Shown: piece by piece, positions 52,794 to 60,495 of the stretch
Layout: each line of letters starts with the position of its first letter
Numbering within the stretch: position 1 is the stretch's first letter
Notes under the pieces: generated by a model
What the model was told of the DNA's origin: nothing
The model's database searches: none
Seen by the model: only the letters and a program-made list of their open reading frames with translations
DNA from: JBHGAV01 sp041946685
GTDB taxonomy: Bacteria > Acidobacteriota > Terriglobia > Bryobacterales > Bryobacteraceae
NCBI GenBank assembly: GCA_041946685.1
Contig: JBHGAV010000003.1
Coordinates: 53,859-117,858, forward strand
Direction of reading: 5' to 3'
DNA length: 64,000 nucleotides
Program-made: the position numbers and the translations under genes

Positions 52794-55347
52794 GGTCCTG
52801 CGCCGAATGCGCGCCCTCTTCCGTCGCGATCGCCTCGACCGCGACCTCGAAGAGGAGATGCGCCTCCACCTGGAGATGAAGGCCGCCGAAACGGGCGACC
52901 CTGCCGCCGCTCGCCGCGCCTTCGGCAACCCCCTGCTCCTGCGCGAGAAGAGCAAGGACCTCTGGGCCTGGCGATGGCTGGACGCGCTCGCGCGGGACAT
53001 GCGCTACGCGCTGCGGACGCTGCGCCGCAGCCCCGGCTTCACAGCCGTCGCTGTGCTCATCCTGGCTCTGGGCATCGGAGGCGGCATCACGGTTTTCAGC
53101 CTGACGAACGCATTACTGCTGAACCCCTTCCCCTACCCTGAGCCCGATCGCATGGTTGACATTCAGGTAGGTCAGTCAGGGCGCTTTGAATCCAGTGTCC
53201 CGGTTCGCGATTTCTTCGATTGGCGCGAGCAGAACCAGGTCTTTGAAGAAGTGGCGGCCTACGGATACGACCGGACCAACGTCTCCGGCATCCCTGAACC
53301 GGAGCGGATGTTCGGCGGCAGGGCGACCGCAGGTTTCCTGCGCGTGCTCGGAGTCCAGCCCGCCCTGGGCCGGTTCTTCACGCCAGCGGAAGATGCGCCC
53401 GGCGGCCCCGCCGTGGCGGTGCTGAGCTACGGGTTGTGGGCTCGTCAATTCGGCGGCCGCGCGGACGTGCTCGGACAGAAGCTCATCGTCAATGGAGAGC
53501 CGCATCAGATCATCGGCGTCATGCCCGGGCGATTGCCGCTACCGGGCATGTTCTCCTGTGAGTTCTGGCGCCCGGCAGCCTACAATCCTTCCGCGACACG
53601 CGGTACCTGGTGGACGGGGGACCATGCCATCGCCCGGCTGAAGCCCGGCGTATCGCTGGCCCAGGCCCAGTCCAATCTGGCCATGATTGCCCGGCGGTTG
53701 TCGCAACAGTACCCCGACACGAACAAAGGACGGGAAGCAACCGCAGTGCGGATCGGCCTGGACCTCGTGAGACGGGTGAGGGGCTTCCTTACGGCCCCGG
53801 TCGCCGCTGTCGGTCTGGTGCTGCTGGCAGCTTGCGCAAACCTCGCCGGGTTACTCCTGGCTCGGGGCGTTGCTCGATCTAGGGAGATGGCCATGCGGGC
53901 CTCGCTCGGCGCGGGGCGTCGCCGTCTGGCGCTGCAAGTGCTCACTGAGTCTGTACTGCTATCGCTGGCCGGGGGCGCGATGGGCCTCTGGCTGGCACGG
54001 TGGGGGATTCGAGCCGTTGTCGCCGTGGCGCCGCCCGCGTCTGGGTTGGGTTCAGCTCTCCGGATCGACGGTCCGGTCCTGTGGTTCGCGCTGGCGGTTT
54101 CCGTGCTTACCGGCATCTCGTTCGGTCTGGTGCCCGCGGTGTGTGGTTCGAGGCCGAATCCCAACCTGCTGCTGAAAGACGCTCCGGAGGCAAGGCGCCG
54201 GAACCGGCTGGTCGCGGGACTGGTTATTGCGGAGATCGCACTGGCGACGGTGCTCCTGGTCGGCGGTGGCTTGCTCATGAAGAGCTACGCAGGCTTGCTC
54301 CGTGTCGACGCCGGATTCAACACAGACAACCTGCTAACCTTTCAACTCGGACTTCAAGGGCCGAATTACGGCTCCGATCAACGTCGCGCAATGTTCTTTG
54401 GAAACCTGCTGGCCCGGCTGCGCTTGCTGCCAGGCGTTCGTGCGGCCAGTGCGGTGAGCCCCTTGCCGATGAGCATGGAGTACGCGGGGGGCGGGTTTCA
54501 GATTGAGGGCAGGCCCGCCTCAAAGGAGCTGCGCGCACAGTATCTTCGGGCAGCGCCCGGTTATTTCCGGACCATGGGCATACCGGTGCTGATGGGCCGC
54601 GAATTCGAGGAGAAAGACAACCAGGGCCCGGGATTCGTGGCGATTGTTAATGAGGCGTTGGTGCGGCGGTTCTTCCCGGGTGAGAACCCCCTCGGCCGAC
54701 GTATCAGCGGCACGCCCATCGTAGGCGTGGTGGGCGATCTGCGGCACAACGGACCCTCAAAGGAGCCCGAGCCCCAGATCTACGGTCCGCTCATGCTGCG
54801 GGCCCCCGGAACCGCCCACTTCGCGATCCGAACACTGGGCGACCCCATGAAGCTGGTGTCCATGGTGCGCGGCGAGGTGCGCGCTCTTGACCCCGATCTT
54901 CCGCTGGATCGCCTGAAACCGATGACGCAGGTCGTCGCCGACTCGGTGGCCGACTCTCGAACAATCACGTGGATGTTCGGCGGCTTCGCCCTCTTTGCCA
55001 TGACACTAGCCACCCTCGGCATCTACGGTGTGATCGCCTACTCGGTCAATCAGCGGACGCACGAGATCGGCGTCCGGGCAGCGCTCGGCGCGGATTCGGC
55101 CAGGATACTGGCGATGGTCGTGCGGAGGGGCGCCTGGTTGGGGTTGGCGGGTGTTGCGATTGGGTTGCCGCTGGCCCTTGGAGCCGCTCGGCTGCTTCGG
55201 TCTCTGCTATTCGGTGTTGGGCCTCACGATGCCGGTGTGCTAGCGGGCGTTTCCGGGCTGCTGCTCGCGGTGGCTCTGGCTGCGAGCTACCTCCCCGCGC
55301 GTCGCGCCACGCGCATTGATCCCATGGAGACCCTGCGCCATGAGTGA
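52786..55347 (+). CDS. ADOP-type FtsX/MacB-like permease 2
   Basis: An 853-residue paralogue with the same order of parts: leader DRLDRDLEEEMRLHLEMKA, first helix after RTLRRSPGF, periplasmic domain with FEEVAAYGYDRTNVSGIPEP, first FtsX unit NLAGLLLARGVARSREMAMR near 350, second periplasmic domain, and second FtsX unit GIYGVIAYSVNQRTHEIGVR near 750. It ends SYLPARRATRIDPMETLRHE. The first 90 codons are nearly identical in DNA to permease 1, while the periplasmic domains differ strongly. Function unknown; MacB homologues export peptides or lipoproteins. Confidence 0.93.
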   Translation: MSEVLRRMRALFRRDRLDRDLEEEMRLHLEMKAAETGDPAAARRAFGNPLLLREKSKDLWAWRWLDALARDMRYALRTLRRSPGFTAVAVLILALGIGGGITVFSLTNALLLNPFPYPEPDRMVDIQVGQSGRFESSVPVRDFFDWREQNQVFEEVAAYGYDRTNVSGIPEPERMFGGRATAGFLRVLGVQPALGRFFTPAEDAPGGPAVAVLSYGLWARQFGGRADVLGQKLIVNGEPHQIIGVMPGRLPLPGMFSCEFWRPAAYNPSATRGTWWTGDHAIARLKPGVSLAQAQSNLAMIARRLSQQYPDTNKGREATAVRIGLDLVRRVRGFLTAPVAAVGLVLLAACANLAGLLLARGVARSREMAMRASLGAGRRRLALQVLTESVLLSLAGGAMGLWLARWGIRAVVAVAPPASGLGSALRIDGPVLWFALAVSVLTGISFGLVPAVCGSRPNPNLLLKDAPEARRRNRLVAGLVIAEIALATVLLVGGGLLMKSYAGLLRVDAGFNTDNLLTFQLGLQGPNYGSDQRRAMFFGNLLARLRLLPGVRAASAVSPLPMSMEYAGGGFQIEGRPASKELRAQYLRAAPGYFRTMGIPVLMGREFEEKDNQGPGFVAIVNEALVRRFFPGENPLGRRISGTPIVGVVGDLRHNGPSKEPEPQIYGPLMLRAPGTAHFAIRTLGDPMKLVSMVRGEVRALDPDLPLDRLKPMTQVVADSVADSRTITWMFGGFALFAMTLATLGIYGVIAYSVNQRTHEIGVRAALGADSARILAMVVRRGAWLGLAGVAIGLPLALGAARLLRSLLFGVGPHDAGVLAGVSGLLLAVALAASYLPARRATRIDPMETLRHE

Positions 55348-57964
55348 GTTCTTCCGCCGAATGCGCGCCTTCTTCCGCCGCGATCGGCTCGACCGCGACC
55401 TCGAAGAGGAGATGGGCCTCCACCTGGAGATGAAGGCCGCCGAGACCGGCGACCCTGCCTCCTCCCGCCGCGCCTTCGGCAACCCCCTGCTCCTGCGCGA
55501 GCAAAGCAAGGACCTCTGGGCCTGGCGCTGGCTGGAGGAATTGGCGCAGGATACTCGCTTCGCGCTTCGCCTGTCGCTAAGAAACCCTGGATTCGCCGTG
55601 ACCTCGCTGGTTTCGCTGGCGCTCGGCATCGGTATCACAACCGCGGTCTACACGTTGGCAGACACGATCCTGTGGCGTCCTCTGGCAGCACCGCATCCGG
55701 AGCGGCTTGTTTCCGTCTATCACCGCGCTCCCGGTGAGGCCCTGGTCAGCAGTTCCTTTCCCGAGTACGAGTTCTATCGCGACCATAACGAAGTCCTCTC
55801 GGGCCTGGCGGCGTATCTCCGCCTTCCCGTGGTGCTGCGCACCAGCGATGCCGCAGAGGAAGTCCGTGGCGAGCTGGTCAGCGGCAATTTCTTCTCCGTG
55901 TTGGGAGTCCGGCCTGCGGCAGGCCGCGTTTTCGACAACAGCGAATCAGGCCCCGTGGTGGTCTTGAGCCACGCCCTCTGGCGGAGAAGATTCAACCTTG
56001 ACCCCGGCGTCTTGGGGCGGATCGTGGTCATCGGCGGACACGACTTCACGGTAATCGGCATCGCGCCACGTTCTTTCCGCGGAGTGGTGATGGACTGGGG
56101 CGGGCCGCCTGACCTCTGGGTTCCCGCCAGCGCCTATCGGGAGGCGGTCCCTGTACTGGCGAAGTTTCCCGTGCTCGAAAGCTGGGCGATGCAGTCGTTC
56201 CCCCTGATAGGGCGTCTTCGCCCCGGCGAGACAGTAGAGCGCGCCCGAGCTGCCTTCTCCGTGCTATCGGCGCAGGTCGCGCCCTTGAGAGAGCAGGGAC
56301 TGAAGCGGCCGCTGGACTTGAGGCCCGTCGTCCTTCCGCTCCAGCAGGCACGATTCTGGCCCACCTACAGGGGTCCGGTCACACGGTTCCTGGCGGTTCT
56401 GGCGGGGGTGGCCGCGCTTGTTCTCCTGATCGCGTGCTTCAACGTCGGGAACCTCCTCGTGGCCCTTGCCTCGGGCCGCCGCAAGGAGATCGCCATCCGC
56501 CTGGCGATGGGCGTCTCTCGCGGGCGCCTCGCGCGCCAATTGTTGATCGAGAGCCTGCTCCTGTCCTTGTTGGGAGGCACATCAGGCCTGGCCGTGGCGG
56601 CCGGAGCGATTCGCCTCCTTTCCAGCTACCCTGGGGCGTTCGGCGCACCCCTGGTCCTCACGGCCGGCCTGGATGCCGGCGCGCTTGCTTGCGCGCTGCT
56701 GGTCGCCCTGGTCTCCGCCGTCGCCTTCGGCCTGGCGCCGGTCCGGCAGGCAGCACGCCTGGATCTCACCTCAGCCCTCAAGGCGGGCAGCCTGACGGCG
56801 CGTCCGCGGAGCATTTCCCCCCGCAACGTGTTGGTCGCCGCACAGGTGACGCTCTCGCTGGTGGTTCTCGTCGGCGCGGGGCTTTTCGCGCGCTCTCTGC
56901 GCAATTTGCTGGCCGAGGATGTGGTCTCCGAACCTGGCAACCTGCTGGTGGCCAGGTTCGATTTGTCGGGCTGGGGATACGACGAGGCCCGCGCGCGGCT
57001 GTTCTACCGCCAGATCGTCGAGCGTGTCGAAGCCATTCCCGGCGTCCGCGGGGCTGCGCTGGTGTGGACTGTCCCTTTGAGCGGCACGCGGGGCGAGACC
57101 GGCATCGTAGTCGACGGAAGTCGGCCCGCGCAAGCCGACAGGAACGGGGTCTCGCCCCGCTACTTCGAGGTGGCCGGGTTGCAGTTGCTTCGCGGCCGCG
57201 AATTCAGCCCGCGCGACGGCGGGCGCTCCCCCCTCGTGGCGGTGGTCAACGAACAGGCGGCGCGCACCTTCTGGCCCGGCCAGGATCCGCTCGGCAAACG
57301 CATACGACTGGCCCGAGACGCGCGTGATTCTGAAGTCATAGGCGTTATCCGGGACGGGCGTTTCGGGAAGCTCCGCGATCCCGTTCGGCCGACCGTCTAC
57401 TTTCCCTTGGAGCAATCGTTCCTCTGGGCGTCAGCCCTGGAGGTGAGGACGGTGGGCAATCCCCTGCAATACACGGGGGCGATCCGCGACAGCGTTGGGG
57501 CACTCAACAGGGAGCTCCCGCTCGGCGCCGTCATGACCTGGCAGTCGCACCGGAGGCGGGGCTTGAACCAGGAGTCGTTGGCGGCGGCGCTTCTTTCGGG
57601 GCTGGGCGTGGCCGCGCTGATGCTGGCTGCCGTGGGCGTATACGGCATGGTGTCTTTCTCGGTGGCGCGCCGCGCACATGAGATCGCGGTCCGCTCGGCG
57701 CTCGGTGCGAGTGCCAGCAGCGTGCTCGCGCTGGTTCTCTGGCGGGGCCTCGCTCCTGTGCTGGCGGGCATCGGCGTTGGAGTAGCCTTGGCGCTGCTCT
57801 CCACGCGCTACGCCGCCGCGTTCCTGTACGGGATTTCTGCGTCGGATGTGGTCACCTTCGGCGCCTCCGGCTTTCTGCTGGCCTCCACTGCCGCCGCTGC
57901 AGCCTGCCTCCCCGCCCGCCGCGCCACGCGCATCGACCCCATGGAGGCCCTCCGTCACGAGTAA
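55340..57964 (+). CDS. ADOP-type FtsX/MacB-like permease 3
   Basis: An 874-residue paralogue from the ATG at 55340, which repeats the 8-bp ATGAGTGA overlap of the previous junction; the frame opens 24 bp earlier. The leader is DRLDRDLEEEMGLHLEMKA. The first helix begins after SLRNPGF and is more divergent than in the other two. The first FtsX unit has NVGNLLVALASGRRKEIAIR near 375, the second GVYGMVSFSVARRAHEIAVR near 770. It ends CLPARRATRIDPMEALRHE. It is the last gene of the padR operon. A second TA module begins about 50 bp downstream. Confidence 0.93.
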   Translation: MSEFFRRMRAFFRRDRLDRDLEEEMGLHLEMKAAETGDPASSRRAFGNPLLLREQSKDLWAWRWLEELAQDTRFALRLSLRNPGFAVTSLVSLALGIGITTAVYTLADTILWRPLAAPHPERLVSVYHRAPGEALVSSSFPEYEFYRDHNEVLSGLAAYLRLPVVLRTSDAAEEVRGELVSGNFFSVLGVRPAAGRVFDNSESGPVVVLSHALWRRRFNLDPGVLGRIVVIGGHDFTVIGIAPRSFRGVVMDWGGPPDLWVPASAYREAVPVLAKFPVLESWAMQSFPLIGRLRPGETVERARAAFSVLSAQVAPLREQGLKRPLDLRPVVLPLQQARFWPTYRGPVTRFLAVLAGVAALVLLIACFNVGNLLVALASGRRKEIAIRLAMGVSRGRLARQLLIESLLLSLLGGTSGLAVAAGAIRLLSSYPGAFGAPLVLTAGLDAGALACALLVALVSAVAFGLAPVRQAARLDLTSALKAGSLTARPRSISPRNVLVAAQVTLSLVVLVGAGLFARSLRNLLAEDVVSEPGNLLVARFDLSGWGYDEARARLFYRQIVERVEAIPGVRGAALVWTVPLSGTRGETGIVVDGSRPAQADRNGVSPRYFEVAGLQLLRGREFSPRDGGRSPLVAVVNEQAARTFWPGQDPLGKRIRLARDARDSEVIGVIRDGRFGKLRDPVRPTVYFPLEQSFLWASALEVRTVGNPLQYTGAIRDSVGALNRELPLGAVMTWQSHRRRGLNQESLAAALLSGLGVAALMLAAVGVYGMVSFSVARRAHEIAVRSALGASASSVLALVLWRGLAPVLAGIGVGVALALLSTRYAAAFLYGISASDVVTFGASGFLLASTAAAAACLPARRATRIDPMEALRHE

Positions 57965-57977
57965 GCCGCCTGACCGC

Positions 57978-58006
57978 TTGACATCATGATGCCTTGATGC
58001 AAGAAT
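57978..58006 (+). promoter_or_regulatory. Predicted promoter of the second TA module
   Basis: TTGACA (57978-57983) and AAGAAT (58001-58006) are 17 bp apart. As in the first TA module, six bases separate the -10 from the start codon, and no Shine-Dalgarno site is present, so the mRNA is probably leaderless. Confidence 0.6.
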
Positions 58007-58012
58007 CATGAT
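57982..58012. promoter_or_regulatory. Two palindromes spaced two helical turns apart (operator candidate)
   Basis: CATCATGATG (57982-57991) and ATCATGAT (58005-58012) share the same palindromic core. Their centres are 22 bp apart, which puts both on one face of DNA. They cover the -35 and the -10/start region. Confidence 0.6.
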
Positions 58013-58258
58013 GTGCGGACGACTCTGACACTGGAAGATGACGTCAGCGAGCAGATCCGCCAGGAGATGCGCCGCACGGGAAAGCCCTTCAAGCAGGTGG
58101 TCAACGACTTCCTGCGCCTGGGTTTCCAGCAGCGTTCGAAGGCCGGCTCCGCCCGCCCGTTCCTGGTGCGCACCTTCCCCGCCGGTCCTCCGCCAGGGAT
58201 GAGCTTCGACAATGTCGAGGAATTGCTGGATTTCCTGGACGGACCGTGGCGGCGATGA
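58013..58258 (+). CDS. vapB: VapB-type ribbon-helix-helix-like antitoxin
   Basis: An 81-residue protein with a GTG start. The N-terminus MRTTLTLEDDVSEQIRQEMR followed by GKPFKQVVNDFLRLGFQQR is a ribbon-helix-helix pattern. The C-terminal part (FDNVEELLDFLDGPWRR) is the likely toxin-binding tail. It overlaps the toxin gene by ATGA. It is a different antitoxin family from the Phd-type one at 49149. Confidence 0.88.
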   Translation: MRTTLTLEDDVSEQIRQEMRRTGKPFKQVVNDFLRLGFQQRSKAGSARPFLVRTFPAGPPPGMSFDNVEELLDFLDGPWRR

Positions 58259-58686
58259 TTCTCGTTGACGCCAACCTCTTGCTCTACGCACACCTGGAGC
58301 AGTCTGATCATCACGCTGCAGCCCGCGACTGGCTGTCGCACACGCTTTCCGGCCCGTACCCGGTGCGCATCGCCTGGATGACGATTCTGGCCTTTCTGCG
58401 CATCAGCACGGATCTCCGCTTGAGCGGCCACCCGCTGCGAATGGAAGAGGCATCCGGCATCGTGAATGACTGGCTCGGCCAGCCAAGCGTGAGCATCCTC
58501 ACGCCCGGGGAACGCCACTGGGAGATCCTGCGCGACCTGCTCAAGACCGCTCAGGTTCGGGGCGCGCTGACCAGCGACGCGCATCTGGCCGCCCTCGCCC
58601 TTGAGCACGGCGCCACCTTGTGCACCACGGACCGCAACTTTTCACGCTTCCCGGGCCTGCGCACCGCGAATCCCATCGAGGCCTGA
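58255..58686 (+). CDS. vapC: PIN-domain toxin (VapC family)
   Basis: A 143-residue PIN-domain protein from the ATG at 58255. Acidic active-site residues lie in MILVDANLLLYAHLEQSDHH, the middle acidic position near MTILAFLRISTD, and TSDAHLAALALEHG with LCTTDRNFSRFPGL. These fit the VapC class seen with RHH antitoxins. It should be a site-specific RNase inhibited by the upstream antitoxin. Its end lies 29 bp before the promoter of the GWxTD gene. Confidence 0.92.
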   Translation: MILVDANLLLYAHLEQSDHHAAARDWLSHTLSGPYPVRIAWMTILAFLRISTDLRLSGHPLRMEEASGIVNDWLGQPSVSILTPGERHWEILRDLLKTAQVRGALTSDAHLAALALEHGATLCTTDRNFSRFPGLRTANPIEA

Positions 58687-58714
58687 CCTCCCCCCCGCAA
58701 GCCCCCGCCCAGGC

Positions 58715-58743
58715 TTGACGCCCCCCTCCCCGGAGCCTAAAAT
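58715..58743 (+). promoter_or_regulatory. Predicted sigma-70-type promoter of the GWxTD gene
   Basis: TTGACG (58715-58720) and TAAAAT (58738-58743) have the ideal 17-bp spacing. The spacer is C-rich. The leader to the ATG at 58798 is about 47 nt. Confidence 0.65.
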
Positions 58744-58797
58744 TGAGGTGGATAGTTAGCAGCAGACGGGTGGTATGCCCTGGGAAGGCAGCAGGAC

Positions 58798-60471
58798 ATG
58801 AGTGTAAGAAAAGTCTTGATTGTTTGCTCTGTGGCGAGCTTGTTGCCCCTGGCGTGTTTGCTCCAGGCGGCCGACAAACCAAAACCCGCGCCTGCGAAGC
58901 GGGAGACCGTCGCAAGGCCCCTCAGCGAGAGGGAGAAGCGCCGGCAGGAGGAGAGGCTCCGCCGCGAGTTGGAGACCCCCTACCGCCGCTGGCTCGACGA
59001 AGACGTCGGCTACATCATCAGCGACGAGGAGCGCACTTCCTTCAAGCGTCTTTCTACCGACGAGGAGCGCGAGAACTTCATCGAGCAATTCTGGCTGCGG
59101 CGCGACCCGACGCCGGATACCGCCGAGAACGAGTTCAAGGAAGAGCATTACCGCCGAATCGCCTATGCCAATGAGCGGTTCGCCTCCGGCATCCCCGGCT
59201 GGAAGAGCGATCGGGGCCGCATCTACATCACTTACGGCCCCCCGGACGAGCGCGAGGAGCATCCCTCCGGCGGAAGCTACGAACGCCCCTATGAGGAGGG
59301 CGGCGGCACCACTTCCACTTACCCCTTCGAGATCTGGCGCTACCGCTGGATCGAGGGTATCGGCACCGACGTCCTGATCGAGTTCGTGGATCCCACCATG
59401 ACCGGCGAGTACCGCATGACCATGGACCCCTCCGAGAAGGACGCGCTGCTTTACGTTCCCAACGCTGGCCTGACGATCATGGAGCAGTTGGGCCTCGCCG
59501 ACAAGGCCGACCGCTTCAGCCGCACCGACGGTACGCGCCTGGGAACGGGCGACTCGCCCTTGCCTTCCCGCATGAATCAGTTCGAGAGATTGCAGCAGTT
59601 CGCCAACCTCCAGAAACCCCCGGCCATCAAGTTCAAGGACCTGGAGGCCGCCGTATCCAGCCGGATCACCTACAACATCCTTCCGATGAGGGTCCGCGTG
59701 GACTACATCCGCATGACCACCTCGTCCGTGCTGACCAACATCTCGCTCCTGTTTGACCGCAAGGACCTGCAGTTCCAGAACAAGGACGGCGTGGAGAAGG
59801 CGACGGTGAATATTTACTGCCGCGTCACGTCCATGGCGCGCCGCGTGATCAACACCTTCGAGGACGTGGTGTCGGTGGATGTTCCTCCGGAAATGTTGCA
59901 GGAAGCGATCAAGGGTTCCTCCATCTACGGCAAGTCCATCTACTTGGCGCCCGGCACCTACCGCATGAACGTTGTTGCCAAGGATGTGGTTGGCGGCAAC
60001 ATGAACAACTACGAGGTGGCGTTGCACGTGCCGCGCTATGACGAGGAGACACTCGCCTCCAGCACACTGGTTCTGGCCGACCTGATCGAGCCCGTTCCTA
60101 CCCGCAACATCGGCACGGGGCAGTTCGTGATCGGAACTACCAAGGTACGCCCGCGCATCGGCGAGAACTTCCGCCGCGCGGAGAAGATGGGCCTTTACGT
60201 CCAGTTCTACAACTTCTCGCCGGACGAGAAGACGCAGAAGCCCAACGGCACGATTCAGTACGAGATCACCAGGGAAGGCGCCAACGAGAAGGTGATCGAT
60301 TTCACCGAGGACGTGACGGCGGTGGAAGGCTTCTCGGCCAACCAGGTCACCATCGAGAAGCTCCTCCCGCTTCAGTCCCTTGAACCGGGGCGTTATACTC
60401 TCAGGGTGACCGCCACCGACCGCAGCCGCGACCAGAAGGTCGCCACCTCGGCCGGTTTTACTGTAGAGTAG
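58798..60471 (+). CDS. GWxTD-domain secreted protein
   Basis: A 557-residue protein with a signal peptide (KVLIVCSVASLLPLACLLQA). A charged linker (RPLSEREKRRQEERLRRE) leads into the GWxTD-like domain: YRRWLDEDVGYIISDEER, FIEQFWLRRDPTPDTAENEF, RRIAYANERFA and GRIYITYGPPDERE. The C-terminal half is beta-rich, with repeated Ig-like units (YRMNVVAKDVVGGNM, YTLRVTATDRSRDQ). GWxTD proteins are widespread in Acidobacteria and related phyla but have no settled function. The next gene, 24 bp on, is probably in the same operon. Confidence 0.88.
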   Translation: MSVRKVLIVCSVASLLPLACLLQAADKPKPAPAKRETVARPLSEREKRRQEERLRRELETPYRRWLDEDVGYIISDEERTSFKRLSTDEERENFIEQFWLRRDPTPDTAENEFKEEHYRRIAYANERFASGIPGWKSDRGRIYITYGPPDEREEHPSGGSYERPYEEGGGTTSTYPFEIWRYRWIEGIGTDVLIEFVDPTMTGEYRMTMDPSEKDALLYVPNAGLTIMEQLGLADKADRFSRTDGTRLGTGDSPLPSRMNQFERLQQFANLQKPPAIKFKDLEAAVSSRITYNILPMRVRVDYIRMTTSSVLTNISLLFDRKDLQFQNKDGVEKATVNIYCRVTSMARRVINTFEDVVSVDVPPEMLQEAIKGSSIYGKSIYLAPGTYRMNVVAKDVVGGNMNNYEVALHVPRYDEETLASSTLVLADLIEPVPTRNIGTGQFVIGTTKVRPRIGENFRRAEKMGLYVQFYNFSPDEKTQKPNGTIQYEITREGANEKVIDFTEDVTAVEGFSANQVTIEKLLPLQSLEPGRYTLRVTATDRSRDQKVATSAGFTVE

Positions 60472-60495
60472 GGAGTAGAATCTCCAGGGCAGCAT

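Noticed and set aside
58756..60495. Minus-strand ORF of 579 codons
   Set aside because: Antisense to the GWxTD gene; no start signal or motif.
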